Of a stretch of 64,000 bases of DNA, positions 45,050 to 58,430 are shown in pieces. Both the position numbers and the translations under genes were made by a program. Location of the stretch: positions 400,295 to 464,294 of the forward strand of contig BDDD01000342.1 of NCBI GenBank assembly GCA_001972305.1. The letters are read 5' to 3'. The first letter of the stretch is position 1. The number at the start of each line of letters is the position of its first letter. The DNA comes from Cephalotus follicularis (Eukaryota > Streptophyta > Magnoliopsida > Oxalidales > Cephalotaceae). Below the pieces are notes generated by a model that did no database searches, was not told where the DNA came from, and saw only the letters and a list, made by a program, of their open reading frames with translations.

Positions 45050-48000
45050 CTCATTTCAGGACTTTCATTTGAAGTTCCATTTGAGTTTTAATCAACTCAA
45101 AAAAAGCGAGCTTTACAGCAAATGTATATATTGATGATTTGATCCACTCTGGCATTTGGTACTTTGAAGAATGTTCCAAATGTTGTAGTTCTTTAGCTAC
45201 CTTGGTTCTCCCTGTTTCAGATTATTTGTGGAGAATGCACATGGTATTCTCATGCTCCTTCTTTGTCTTGCGCTATCCTGAGAGAAGGCCTTGAAAATTT
45301 TTCTCTTGAGAAGTGGCTTTTCCGGATTTCATGGTTTAACTCTCAAGGTTTGGGCTCATGTAAAGTACAACCTCTATTCATGACTTCAATGTAGAAATTC
45401 CTCGCCTCTGGCTTTCTTGCATTAAAACTATTAATGCATTCATAAGGTATTAGCAATTCCTCGCCTCAGGCTTTCTTGCATTAAAACTATTAATGCATTC
45501 ATGAGGTATCAAGTTCTGAATGGCCGGGTTGATGGTGATAACTTTCGTGCCGTAAAAAGTATTAGTGAAAAGATTCACTTGTCTGGTCTCCTTTCTTTTT
45601 TCCCCCAAAATTTGGGTGGTTGAATATATTGAAACAATATCAGATCCTTTAGCCTATTAGTTCAATGAATTTAGTCTGTTTATATTATTGTAGAAGAATT
45701 TCTCATCTAGAACATGCTCATCATGTATTGATGGTCACTGTCAAGTTGGAGTGTAAAACCATATAATAGAGGCAATGGTGTAAAGGGACTTTACTTTGTG
45801 ATCATGGCGTAATGGTGCATGCATATGCTCTTGAATATTCATTAACTTTACAGGGTATTTGAGTCATTAACTTTACATGCCAAGATAAAGACATGAACTG
45901 TTTGGAAAGCTTTTAAGGGCTATAATTCTTTTTCTTTTGAATATTCTGTGGCCTTCTTATTTACACACCACTAGCAGTCACTTTATGACACTCAGTAAGT
46001 TTTCTAGTGTAGTAAGACTGCCCTATTTCTTATCTAGACGTTATCCATGTTTGTTTATGCAGGGAATCAGAAAGCTTTGTTGTGAGCTCTTGGATTTAAA
46101 GGATGCAGTGGAAAATTTAAGTGGTAATATGCGAGCCAAGCACTTGGCTTTCTTGAGGTAAGAAAATGCAAGGGTATTATGTTTTTGCTTGAACATGAAT
46201 CTAGAGTAAGGATGGTTATTATTATTTTTCTACTTTTTCTTGACAAAGTGCAGGATCATAGTGTTTGCTTTTAACTAATGAACCTAGTCTCAAGGAATTG
46301 ACTATAAATAGAGCTTCTTGTGTTTAATGGGTGTTATGTCTACTGTAATAGAAAATGCTGGTTTCTTTTCCTGTTCTTGCATTACTTGTTGCCAAAATTC
46401 GGTAGTAATCTAAAGCTAAGTCTAATGCATGATTTTAGGTTCTCATGTGCTGTGATTTTTACAAAATTTCTACTTAGAAATGGTATCTGAATGAGGAATT
46501 CTTGTTGATAGGGGCTACATTAAGATTAAAAGAGGTATATCATTCAACAAAACTTTCATATAATTTTACATTTTTCCTTTCTATTCTAATGGCAAAATGA
46601 TCAGTTGATATAGGCCTTTGTGTAACATATCAGTGACCAGAAAGGCTTCTTGAGGTTAATTCCTCCTTCATTGGTTCCAAATGTAATTGCTTATATTTTT
46701 TATATGTTTCGTGTGTCATTGTGTCCGAATTCTGAAAATGAAAATGATTATAATGATAATTGTAGAATATCTGAAGAAGTTGTGGAAATGGAACACGAAT
46801 TGATGGAGCTGAGAAAGCATATTTCTGCACAACGGATTCTTGTGCAGGATTTGATGACTGGGGTATGCCATGAATTGGAAGGGTGGAATCAAACTAATGG
46901 AAACATCGGTGAATCTCAGCAACAGCTTCAAATTAGTGAAGACAATGATCCCTTGCCAAATGAAACAGACAACCAAAAGCAGATTTTCTTAGAGAGTATT
47001 GATGTTCTTTTAGCTGAACATAAAGTGGATGAAGCGATAGAGGCTGTAGATGGTGAAGAGAAAAGTTCTCCAGAATTGAAAGCCTCTGCAGATAATCCAA
47101 CAACTGATGCATCCTCATACAAATTTGATTTCCTAAAAAGAAAGTCCTTGCTAGAGGATAAGTTAGTCGAGATCATTGAACAGCCTTCAGTGGGTGTTTT
47201 TGAATTGAAGAAGGCCTTATCTGGTTTGATCAAACTGGGAAAGGGTCCTTTGGCACATCAGCTGCTGCTGAAATCGTATGGTTCCCGTCTCAGAAAGAAC
47301 ATTGAGGGTTTTCTTCCTTCCTGTTCTGTCTGCCCCAAAACTTTTTCTGCCACTCTAGCTAAACTTGTTTTTTCAATCATCTCACTGACAACAAAAGAGT
47401 CTGCTTTAGTATTTGGTGACAATCCTGCTTATACCAACAGAGTTGTTCAGTGGGCAGAGTGGGAAATTGAATTCTTTGTACGTTTGGTGAAGGAGAATGC
47501 ACCCTCTTCAGAAACAATTTCTGCTTTACGCTCGGCTAGCATTTGTGTTGAGTCTAGTCTTACCTACTGCTTGATGCTGGAATCACAAGGCCTTAAATTG
47601 TCCAAGTTGCTTTTGGTTCTCTTGCGGCCCTACATTGAGGAAGTCTTAGAGTTAAATATTAGACGGGCTAGAAGGGTAGTCCTCGACTTGGAGGAAATTG
47701 ATGAGAGCTTACTGTTGTCACCTCACTTTGTCTCGCCATTGTCAATATTTGGAACTTCAAATAGCTTACTTGTTGATAGCGGAATGAGATTTATGTACAT
47801 TGTTGAAGTAAGTTGGTTCTTTCTGTTTTATATCTTTATGTCCATACATGCATGCATAAATACATACATACATTCATATATATAGGTTTAATTGTTGTTT
47901 CAGCCCCTAACTTTCATTGTCTATCTAACCAGTCCTAACCTTTAAACAAAAATTCTCAAATTGATCCATCTCATTGATTACGTATATGCCACGTGTCAAA

Positions 48001-51000
48001 CTAACAAATATGTGACATTAGCAAAACGAACCAATTTAGATTTTTTTTTGAAAGGGTGGGTTAGGACTGAATCTAGCAAAAGTGAAGGTTAAGGATTGAA
48101 CCAGAAAAAAGTGTAAAAGGTTGATGGAATGGCGTATACATATAGCAAGTTAACAATCAAGTCACAAATTGGTCCTCAAGCAAGTACTCCTGAAATTTGA
48201 GACGATGATTTTACAGCATTTTATAGTACCTAGCTCATTTAGTTTTCTCTAATTGTCTGTTTGTCAAATGGGAAAAGCCAACGGGAATGATAATCATATG
48301 GTAGGAGATTCTTTGATCATTCTATGAGTTTTGCTGTCATTATCAATTTAACCATAGATAGAAAGGTAGATCTGCGCTGCATTACCTGTGCCGTGGTTCC
48401 AGTAGTGTTCCTCAAGTCTCTGCTGTTGTAAGGTAGGTGCAAGATAATTTCTGACATAAGTTAATGTAATTGACATGGATGCACCAACATATATATATAT
48501 AGTGACTACATATATGCTTATGATGGTGCACTGTATTTTTCCATTCTGATCAGCCTCTCCTTTAAAGTCAGGTCAGATCTTTATTTTTTTTTTTCCCATA
48601 GTATGTTTACGTAAACAGGGCAGTAAATTTTGGATTCTGAGATTCCACGTAAAAAATTAAACTCTCTGTGTGTCTGTGTGTGTGTGTGTGTGTATGCGGC
48701 CGCGTGAGTGTTTGTGCGTGCGTGCCTGTGCTGATTTCCAGAAGTTATGAAGCCCATTTCTATTGACCCCACTATTAATGCATGATAAAATATTGGCGCT
48801 TGAATGCTCTTGACAGGATATATTGGAACAGCTTACACCCGTCACCATTTTGCATTTTGGAGGAAATGTATTGACTAGAATCTCAAAGCTGTTTGATAAG
48901 TACATGGATGTCCTGATTAAAGCTCTACCAGGCCCCTCTGATGATGACAATCTTGCAGAGTTGAAAGAGGCTATATCTTTTAGAACCGAAACGGATTCGG
49001 AACAGCTTGCACTTCTGGGAGTCGCATTTACTATTGTGGATGAACTACTGCCAAATGCTGTGCTGAAAGTTTGGAATCTGAAGACCGGAAACAAGGAAGC
49101 ATTAAGTGAGAATATTGTACCTAATGCAAGTTCTACAGCAGAATTGAAGGATTGGAAACGCCATCTTCAACATTCATTTGACAAGCTAAGAGATCACTTC
49201 TGTCGGCAATATGTTTTGACTTTTATATATTCAAGAGCAGGCAAAACACGATTGAATGCTCAAATTTATTTGAGCGGGAATGGGGAGGATTTATACTGGG
49301 ACTCTGATCCCCTACCTTCGCTGCCATTTCAGGTAATTCTTCGTCCATGGTCTTTCAATGCTACTCTTGGATGTGCTTTCTGTTCTCATTGCATATATTT
49401 TCCTATTTCAGTCTTATAATATTATCATAAGGGCAATCTGCTAAATTGAAATGATTGATAACTATCTATCGTTGGGAAAATCCATAAATTACATCTCTCT
49501 TGGTACTTTTATTGTCAACCATAAAATGTTTCTAATTCTTATACTAATAAACTCAATTTCTTCAATAATATACTGCGAAGTGTTAAAAGACATAACTACT
49601 GTGATAGGCTTGTTGGACTGTTGAACTGCTTTTTAACTTGTTCCTACATGCAAGAATTGGGATAACAATTCTTGTTTCAGTTGAGGTTTTCTATAGGCTT
49701 GCTGATGAAACATGTTCTGAGAAATCTACAATAACCTGGGTTACTGATGTCTTTGACTGTTTGCCGCTGTCTGAAATCCCCTTGTAAGGTTTAAAGGATG
49801 CAGACTTGCCCTTTCAATTTGTTATGTGATATTTGGCCATACAACACTTATTTTGTCTTATTCTCTTCTTGTTCTTTATATATGGCTTAATGTTATTGTG
49901 GCAGGCATTATTTGCAAAGCTGCAGCAACTAGCGACAGTGGCTGGAGATGTGTTACTTGGGAAAGAGAAAATACAGAAAATTCTGCTTGCTAGGTTGACT
50001 GAGACAGTTGTAATGTGGTTGTCTGATGAACAGGAGTTCTGGGGTGTGTTTGAGGATAAATCAGCTCCACTTCAGCCACTGGGCTTGCAGCAGGTACTTG
50101 TTCATCTCCAAAGTGTTTTATCTGAAATTTAAATCCTTTTCATTCTCATCTTCAATTTGCTGCTTAAGTTTAGTACTATTTGAATGGGTGAATGGTAATT
50201 ATCATCATATGTCGATTGCTGTGAGAAATTAAATTAATGAGTGGAAAGCTCAATTTGATTACCGAAGCCTTCCTAAGCGAAAAAAGAACAGGACCTAACC
50301 TTACTTGAATATACTTTATTAAAAAGAGAGCTATGTAACTACTCTAAAGCAAATTATAAGTAGAAAAATTAAAAATCATTTCAACATTCCAATTAATAGA
50401 AAAAGAATATATGATAACATATAACTCTGATATGGTAGTTTGAATGTGTGTCATAAAACCCATAACCTTTAGTGTAATTTATGTTTTTTCTAAACAAATC
50501 ATTGGAATAATTATTCTATCTGCATAGATTATGTATACCAAACTTTGAGTGTACTGGTTGTGTCCATGTATTATCTCTTTTTAGCTCTAAAAGTGATTTA
50601 TATCTAACAAAACTAACCATCTAATTAAATCTTTGTTAACAATGAAGCTAAAGTTGTCTGTTTGAGTTGAAATTTGGAATGGTGTATGAGCACAAAATAC
50701 TTAATTTAACAATATTTTTAGCAAAAAATTAATTACAATAATAATTATAAACTAGTGTAAAGTTGAAGTTTTTCACTTGGTATGCTATCTTTTGGTTGCT
50801 TTTACTCTTGGGAATCATAAATATAGCAAATGAGACTTTGATATTGGACCTAGTCACATGGCCTATCATTAGTGTCGCTAACTCTGTAAATGCTAAATAA
50901 TATGTTGTAAGATAGGCTTGTTCCGTGTGGTAAATTGGATTTGTTAAGGATGTAAATCCACAGTGATTCTAGTCCTCAGGGACTTTTTTGTGTCAAACCT

Positions 51001-52163
51001 ATGATAATTCACTGATGACCCAATTCTTTAGAGTTTAATCTTTGATGACCACATGCTTTAGTATTTAATCCATGATTAAACAATTTAGTTTGAATTCGCC
51101 ACAAACTCATGCACATAAGAAATTGTACAGCAATTCTGTTGTGGAATGTGGTTTTCATTCAAGCCTGTTATTTAGGTCTTAAAATTACAGGTTCGGACAC
51201 TAATTGTTGCAGACCTATCACTTGTTTGGGCTGGCCTCCCAGTTCCAGTCCTGCAACGGCTACAAGTTAACTAAAACCCGTATTAGAAGAGTGCACGAGG
51301 TCTTGTTTTTGCAACTTTTAGATATGAAACATTATGGCATCTGACCCCCAGATCTTTATGAGCATCCTCAATAGGACATGATGACAATTTATTTGTATTT
51401 GGCATATCAAACTTAGGTATTACTTTTATTTTTTACGTCAGTCAAACCTTGCGACAATCCCCATGCACTGTACGGGAAAATACAGTGAGACCAAGTGTCA
51501 TTAGCATAAGCATTATTAAATATGTATAGTTTATATACTACGGACCCCAGAGGCATTTTCATTCAATTTTTTTTTTGAAATCTGACAACTCACGTTCGTG
51601 CTGCACGATTGGGTATCCAGTGTCTCTTAATAGAGTTAATGTTGCGTGCATCTTTCTTTTTATGGCTGATTTGGTTCTGTCTCTCTGCATTAATCTTGGC
51701 AGTTGATTCTTGATATGCATTTCACTGTTGAAATTGCACGTTTTGCGGGATACCCATCTCGACATGTGCACCAAATTGCCTCAGCTATAATTGCCCGAGC
51801 AATTAGGACCTTCTCCGGTAGAGGCATAGACCCACAAAGGTACTCATCCTTCTATCAAATCTCCCCGTTTGCATATTTGCTTTTTATTGCCAACTAAAAT
51901 TGCATTTTCTCATTAGTGCCCTCCCTGAGGATGAATGGTTTGTTGAAACTGCAAAGACAGCAATAAATAAACTTCTTTTAGGAACATCTGGGTCAGAGAC
52001 ATCTGATATTGATGAGGAACACATCATTATACATGACGAGATAGTCTCGGATTCTGATGAAACTGCTTCTTCACTCTCAACAGTTGATACCTTCGAATCC
52101 TTTGCTTCTGCCAGTATGGGAGAACTGGACAGCCCTGGCCACTCAACTGATCCTGAGAGCTGA
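43603..52163 (+). CDS. EXO84B: exocyst complex subunit EXO84B, 7 exons
   Basis: Exons 43603-43701, 46063-46157, 46766-47807, 48817-49332, 49905-50093, 51703-51839, 51917-52163 join in frame to 774 residues; Arabidopsis EXO84B is about the same length. The start [20 protein letters not shown] is the family N terminus. Next comes a coiled-coil region typical of exocyst rods ([40 protein letters not shown]). The middle and C-terminal helical Exo84/Vps51 region runs through [39 protein letters not shown] and [20 protein letters not shown] to [20 protein letters not shown]; the tail is Ser/Asp-rich and ends DPES. The protein is one of eight exocyst subunits that tether secretory vesicles to the plasma membrane. 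Intron 1 is 2.4 kb with repeats. I see no defect in the gene. Confidence 0.95.
45005..45048. repeat. (TG)n microsatellite in EXO84B intron 1
   Basis: An uninterrupted GT run of about 21 units; it can form Z-DNA and is probably length-variable. Confidence 0.95.
45396..45509. repeat. 59-bp tandem duplication in EXO84B intron 1
   Basis: AATTCCTCGCCTCTGGCTTT at 45396 recurs at 45455 with CAGG for CTGG; the whole unit is repeated with only about four differences. Confidence 0.9.
47883..48130. repeat. MITE-like repeat in EXO84B intron 3
   Basis: It starts GGTTTAATTGTTGTTTCAGCCCCTAACTTTC and contains ATGCCACGTGTCAAACTAAC; related wording recurs near 55.9-56.3 kb and 60.8-61.0 kb in the window (for example GTGTCAAACTAATAAATATAACAC). 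A dispersed plant repeat; the ends are not firm. Confidence 0.5.
48667..48695. repeat. TG-rich microsatellite in EXO84B intron 3
   Basis: TGTGTGTCTGTGTGTGTGTG and a few more units, followed by a GC-rich patch (GCGGCCGCGTGAG). Confidence 0.9.
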
Positions 52164-53005
52164 AAATTTTGAATTGAATGTGCAGATATGGTTTAGATTA
52201 TGCTGAACGGTTGGCATTGCCATAGGAAATATGTTACATCATTGTACCAGATCATATGATGTTGTGGTAATAGAAGTATAATAGAATCAAGTGTTACAAG
52301 AAAGCTAAGGAGTTAATTTGGTGATGTGCAAGCTTCAGCTACTACAACATCCTAACTTTGTTTCAACTTAACAAGTTTCAAATCATCTCTGTGATCCTGA
52401 TACTGTCGTCATATTATAAACAATGTAATGCTAAACCATCTCTATAAATATGAATACAGTAATGCTAAACCACCTCTATGTCTCAAAATTTTTAAAAAAT
52501 AATGTGACCACAGTTAGTTCACAATGAATATCACATCAACAGATAATCAGAGGATTAGTCCTTAGCACATCAAATAGGCAAATAAAACCTAGTATTATTA
52601 GCCTTTCTTTTTATAGAGAAAGTCTAAACAATATCTTAAAAATAAGAGTAAATTATAAAATGGCAAATATACAATGCAATGTCATCTCATGTAAAATCAA
52701 GATACATTTGACTTTAAATTTACATAGAATATGTTTTTTAAATTTTTTTCCAAACAATTGGATATGTATAGATGTTCTATAATTAAAATACTTTATATTA
52801 TATATAAAATGTAAAATAAAATAGTTATTAATATAATAATATTTCAATTTTTTTTTTTTGAATGGACATAATACTCCTAATATTTACCAATAAGCGCGGG
52901 AAAGTGTTAGCCTACAAAAAGAGCAAGCCCCAATTCCATATGGAAAGGAAGAAACTGAAATTAGGATTTTGATTTTGAATAATAAACAAAAGAAGAAGAA
53001 GGAAA
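52164..53005. other. EXO84B 3' UTR and RNASEH2C promoter region
   Basis: The spacer between two genes on the same strand. The first part should be 3' UTR (AATACAGTAATGC, TATAAATATG near 52440). The rest is AT-rich. No clear TATA box for the next gene. Confidence 0.45.
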
Positions 53006-54808
53006 ATGGAGGGAAGCATAGAAATGAAGAAGAAATCAGTAGCAAATCTAACGGGTGGGGTCCACCACCTCCCTTGTCGCATCAAATACGACGGCCCTTC
53101 CTCCGTCTCCCATTATTTCAACCCCAAACCAACTGGTACTGACAACCATCTCTATCTATCTCTCTTTCTTTCTTTCTTTCTTTCTTTCTTTATATATATA
53201 TATATATATGATACTGATTTTATTATGATATTTGTAGATGTAGAAGTTGAAGGATTAAAAGTAGAAGAAGCTCATTTCAGAGGAAGGAAATTGCTAGGAG
53301 CAACTCTTCCCATGCCACAAGGTTATTCTGGTAATTTCATCCTTTTTAGAATACATGATGACTTCGTTTGTCTTGTATTGTATTGTATGTAGCTTGTTTT
53401 GGTTGATTGTTTTTGCTTGATCCGCCCTTGTTTACATGGTTTGGCTTTGCCAATTAATAGACTTGCAGCAAATTATATCATCTTCAAATTTCTTCTTTTT
53501 TTATTTTTTATTTTTATATCTTTCATTAAGGATCCCTCTTTTTCTTATTGTTGCTCTGCAGGCTTTGTCTTAGGGAAGAAGAGTCTTGGCGTTAAAAAAG
53601 CTTCTGATGTCTCTGAAGGGGTGGGAAACATATGGGAGATGAATGCAAAATTTGGTAACATTACATATTGGAATCATGACACCCTTCCTTCGCAAAATGA
53701 TTCTATTTTGCGGTCTTTGCATTGGCTTGCTGTTGCAGACGCAGTAAGTTTCTGTTTGATTCAGCAAAACAAATTTAAACCCAAATGGAGTATTCTGCAC
53801 TTGATCTCACTGTGTACACATCACCTGATATTTATACTTGTTTAATTATGTTAGTAGTTGTTGAACACGTTTTAGATCTGTCAATTGTCTAGATTATGTT
53901 GTTAGTAGTTGTTGAACACGTTTTAGACCTGTCAGTTGTCTAGATTGTGTTATTTGGGTCTTTATGTTCAATTGGCTAACTTTGCTCATAGTACTTATAG
54001 AGTTTAGTATGGAGCTGCCGGTCTGTGGAACATTAGGATAACTGGCTCAAAAACAAATTTATTATGCTGCACTCTTTTCATAGAAAGATGGTGGTGTTAC
54101 CAATGAGTTTTGACTCTCTTTCTCAAATCTTTGTATCCTATGTTGGATTTCTGTATGTTGGATTGAATTATGTATAGGCTGGAATCCTTAAGGTTTACTG
54201 TGAACTTCTTGGAATGGGTCTTCTGTTTTTCTTATGGGGAATGTGTTTTTCTTTTTGGGGAATGTGGCCGTGATCAGAGGCTGTTTAAGTGATGCATGAT
54301 CGTTTGAGATCAGAGGCTAATTAAGTGACACGTGACATAGGCTATTTAAGTGACGCATAATTGATTAATCACATTGGTTAGAAAAGGATTAGAGAATCTG
54401 TCTCTGATACCATGATAAGACTTAAAGTCCACCCTAAGAGCATGCTTAAGAAGATGAGAAGTCTCCATATATTTATTACTTAGAAGGTTTCTTTATCTAA
54501 CCAATATAAGATATCTTAACAGGGATAACATAGAAAATCTGTAACTTGGGATTTTATGCAATTTTTCAATGAGGTAAAAGAGTATCTATAAATGTCTCAA
54601 CCTAGTATATGAGATTAAGCCTGTCTTTTACTGCCCTTTTATATTCGTTTGGTGGTTATATTTTCAATAAAGAATGAATTAGCATTTACTGTCTAAAGTT
54701 ATTCTGTGGTTCTTACTGCCTTAAAAATTCTGTTTGTGTTTGAAGCTGCACAAACCAGCGACAGCTGAAGATTTGGTTTCCGCGTCAATTGCTTTGGAGA
54801 AAAAATAA
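53006..54808 (+). CDS. RNASEH2C: ribonuclease H2 subunit C, 4 exons
   Basis: Exons 53006-53135, 53238-53330, 53562-53743 and 54746-54808 join in frame to 155 residues, close to human RNASEH2C (164). The conserved starting motif is HHLPCRIKYDGPSSVSHYFN (human HLLPCEVAVDGPAPVGRFF, from memory). The middle block is EAHFRGRKLLGATLPMPQGY then SGFVLGKKSLGV. The next is AKFGNITYWNHDTLPSQND, then SLHWLAVADALHKPAT. The C subunit forms a dimer with subunit B that holds the catalytic A subunit; the complex removes ribonucleotides from DNA. Only exon 4 is short (63 bp), and its acceptor is preceded by GTGTTTGAAG, a fair site. The tail ends in ALEKK as a short helix. Confidence 0.9.
53163..53210. repeat. 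(CTTT)n and (AT)n microsatellites in RNASEH2C intron 1
   Basis: TTTC units followed directly by TATATATATATA, about 30 bp after the exon 1 donor, within an intron of only 102 bp. Confidence 0.9.
53846..53950. repeat. about 50-bp tandem duplication in RNASEH2C intron 3
   Basis: TTAGTAGTTGTTGAACACGT and the following TTTAGATCTGTCAATTGTCT occur twice with a few changes. Confidence 0.85.
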
Positions 54809-57800
54809 CGCTGTAATATTCAGCGTATGTTTTGGTCTCTCTCACAGTGCCACTCAAGGTTTCAACTTTTATTTTGTACAATTCAAAGTTGGTGGCCATT
54901 TACAATACTCCTGGTGTGTGGGACTCTCAGGAATATTTGTGTGGCAAATTGCTGTTTGTTTCAAGGTTTTGACCATAGGTTTTTTTATCAAGTCTACCGA
55001 TGTATCAAATATCTCGTCTGATAAAAATTCTCCTGAAAAAGTAGTTTCTAGACACGACAAAATTAAAACCAGATGGTCCAAATATTCTTAGTGGGCAACT
55101 TTTGCATTGCAATCTACCATCTTTCCCCTGCAGATTTTCAAGTTGGGTCCTGTCAGACTGAATTTTTACTGCTTTCCTTTGCTAACCTGTGTGGAACTAT
55201 TAATTGACGCATTTGAAGATATGAAAACCCACATTTAAGATCTTGTTCAAAGTTAGAGGCTACTAATGTAAAAACCCACGCAGATTTCTATTAAACATAA
55301 ATGGAAGTGATATCGGTTGTGCTATTGTGGAAAGCACATTAAAAACATAGGTAAGAACTGCTTGGTGGTTTCTATTCTAGCTAATTGAGTGACAATCAAA
55401 GCACTTAGCACTTAGCACCTTGCATTTTATTTTCTTAGATTGCAAGAGTTGGCTCCGCAGCCCACATTCATGCTCTTCACGACTTCACTGGGTTGAGTTT
55501 GGAAGGTATGCTTCGGTTGCTGAGGAGTTTAATTTATTTGTTCATGTCTTGTCCTGTGCAGTCTGTCATCAACTCTGCATGGACAAAAACTGTTTGAATG
55601 AGAAATGAATGTATTATTTAATCAGAAAATAAATTATTTTGTGGAGCTCATGATCTGTCTATTTGTGTCATGGAACTGCTCAAGACTTTTCCTTGCTCCT
55701 TTCTGTGGAAATCATGGGCAATCTATTGCCTGCCCATACCAATACAATTGATTGTTTTGTGTTTAGAATGATTTGAATTACAGATCCAGAGGGAACCTAA
55801 TGCTGTTGCTTCCTAGGATGTTATGCACTAGTTTTGGCTTAGATTCTGTTGGCTTGTTACTTGTTCTAGAGGTAAAGTGTTGGTTAATTATTGGTTAAGT
55901 CTTCAACTTTCACACTTTTTTTTTTGTTGAGTCTTTAGTCTTACGTCTAAACTTATCCAATAATGCTACATATCAGTAATACAACAAAAAAATAGTATAT
56001 GATGGTATGTCATCTAATTGAAAAGGTAAAAAAAAATAAAAAGGTTAAAGGGGTTTATTTTCTGATTATTTTTTTTTTCTTTTCTGTTAGTATGTTACTT
56101 AATTGTTATGTCATTTCATCCGTTGTTAATTATAATATTATTAAAACATATCTTAAACATATCTTAATTTAAATTTAAATAAGTCATATGTCAAAATGAC
56201 GGATATGTTACATTTTTTATTCATATGACATATCATAGTGATCGATTACCTAAATTTTAAACCTATTCATCAAGGATCAAACATTAACCTTTTCAATTAT
56301 AATGTAATGTATTTGTCATTTTAGTGGTCCCTTGGGGATATATGTTATATTCTTGAATTCGATTAATTTGCAAACTTTTGTTTAAAAGGAGATACATACT
56401 GAAGTTAGGATTGAACCCCCCTTAAAAAAAAAAAAACCTACAAACCGTAGAGAATTACTTATTATTATTTCTTTTATGCAAACAAACAGTTGAGAATTAA
56501 TTCTACAAATAACCCAGAAATTTGTATTTGTGTGTATATTTTGCCCGAGTTATTTTGCTTTAGCGAGTAGTATTCGTCAGTGTTCATTTTAAATTAACTT
56601 GGAAATATAAAAAGAGACACCTCCATAATAGTTGTGTTGCAGTGTTGGAATGGTTTTTTTTTACGACAATTTATGCCATAGTATGTAGCAATTCTTACGT
56701 GTACGTGGGTCTATGTGGATAAGATAGTGGGAGGAGAGAAAAATCAGTGAACTGACTCACAAGTCAACTTGACTCGAATTTTTGGGGTCATTTTGTATTG
56801 AAATGTCAAAACCCTAATCCCAATCAATACTTTTTTTTGGGTACTTATTCCAATTCATACTTTAAGTCGGATTAGGATCGTATCAAGAGTGTCAATTTTA
56901 TTACCTCTAGGTAAGTGCAACTGCCACTCCTATCGTTACGAGGATTTTTTTTCAATAAAACTAAATAAAAATATGTTATGTATATAAAAAATTATAATGA
57001 GTAAAGAGAAAACTAAATGAATTATAAAACCCGTTACAATGAATAAAAACTGAATTGTGGGGTAATTATAATATTATTATAGTGAAAACATAATGACGTA
57101 ACGAGATGTTTACATTGAAAATTTTAGCATTATAATGGACGTTTTCATTTGTCATTGTCAAAATGTAGTTAGTATTTATATACTTCCATTGCCTCTCGAT
57201 TTGTATATTTGCCATACCATCAATTTACAACGTGAATAGGATCCATTCTTTATAATTTGCTTAATATGCCTAGATTCCATTTTATCGAAAATTTGATGTA
57301 ATACAAATATTGACCGATGATTTCCCATGTCATGTATGTATATCCTTTTTTTTAATCAGATTTTCTGTTTTCTTTAATTCTTTTCTATCATTAATTTACT
57401 ATTATTTATTATCATGAATCTAATTAGTAGTATTTAATATACTTGAAGTATATTTTTTTTTTTTATCATTTTGTGAAAACAAAATCAACAATCACATTAT
57501 AAGTATTTATTTTCTATAAGACAAAAATCATGTTCTATTGAGGATTAGATGATTAATGCGATTTAGGACTTTTTTGAACTTATATTAACATTAATTTATG
57601 TTGTACAATGCTTTTTAAATGATTCAGAACTTTTAATACGAATGTATAATGATTTTAACTTAGCGTTTTAGTTTTTATTAGAAATTTTAATGTTTTTTTT
57701 TTCTGTTAAAATATGATGTTTTAATATTTAGATTTAACAATTGTACTGATTTTATGAAATAGAAAATTTATATATTTTTTTAATGAAATGATGAATCAAC

Positions 57801-58052
57801 CCAACTCATGATTGGTAGATTAGGATTCCACATTTTTGACATGACCCGAAAAATGATCTAACCTGAAAAATTATAATTAAAAGCTTTCCTTTTTGTTAGC
57901 TTTGTATAAGACCAAAGCTGAACTTCTTAAAGCTTTGTACAAGTCGATGCCCAGGAAACGTTTTTTATATTACTAGTTTTTTGGTTCATATGAGGTGAAT
58001 AAAGGACCAGTATATATAGGATATAATTAATGATATGTAAGCTAGGTGTAGA
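54809..58052. other. RNASEH2C 3' region and AT-rich spacer
   Basis: The first 800 bp or so are probably 3' UTR; a 100-codon open frame at 54789-55091 overlaps the end of the gene and resembles nothing I know. From 55.9 to 56.35 kb there is MITE-like sequence of the type also in EXO84B intron 3. After that it is AT-rich with no gene seen. Confidence 0.45.
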
Positions 58053-58430
58053 ATGCGATATCATCCGCTAACAAGGGATTTTGGAGGATTCACTACTAAC
58101 TACTGGGTAATGGGTTCGCATCAAAATATTCTGATTACAAGCATGGTAATAAACTTAATTAATTATAATCTTGAACTTGCTCTTATCATTATTCCTTCAT
58201 TATATGTCGAAAATCACAGCGTATATTGTAAAGATCATGGTTGTGAAATTTACGAAGTTGATTGGTTGCATAAAGTTGAAAATAAACGCGGTAACATCGA
58301 ACACTTTCCATGTAGAAAAGCTTATGGGACACAATCTAACGGCCAATTGATCTATTGCGACGGATCGTGGCCACTTGTGACGGCTTCAACCTCACAATTT
58401 GTTTCATTCCTTGTAGCGCATGACATATGA
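58053..58430 (+). other. open frame of 125 codons, unknown, possible gene remnant
   Basis: The second half has the look of real protein: HSVYCKDHGCEIYEVDWLHK followed by VENKRGNIEHFPCRKAYGTQ and SNGQLIYCDGSWPLVTA, with four cysteines. The first half is hydrophobic and AT-driven. I do not recognise a family. It may be a remnant of an exon of a cysteine-rich protein, or chance. There is no TATA box or clear splice context. Confidence 0.3.

Noticed and set aside
47808-48816. Read-through of EXO84B exon 3 into the intron (extra codons after IVE)
   Set aside because: The GTAAGT donor at 47808 and the family sequence resuming with DILEQLTP at 48817 show that this is intron.
54789-55091. 100-codon frame overlapping the RNASEH2C stop
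   Set aside because: It has no family resemblance and lies in the expected 3' UTR in another frame.
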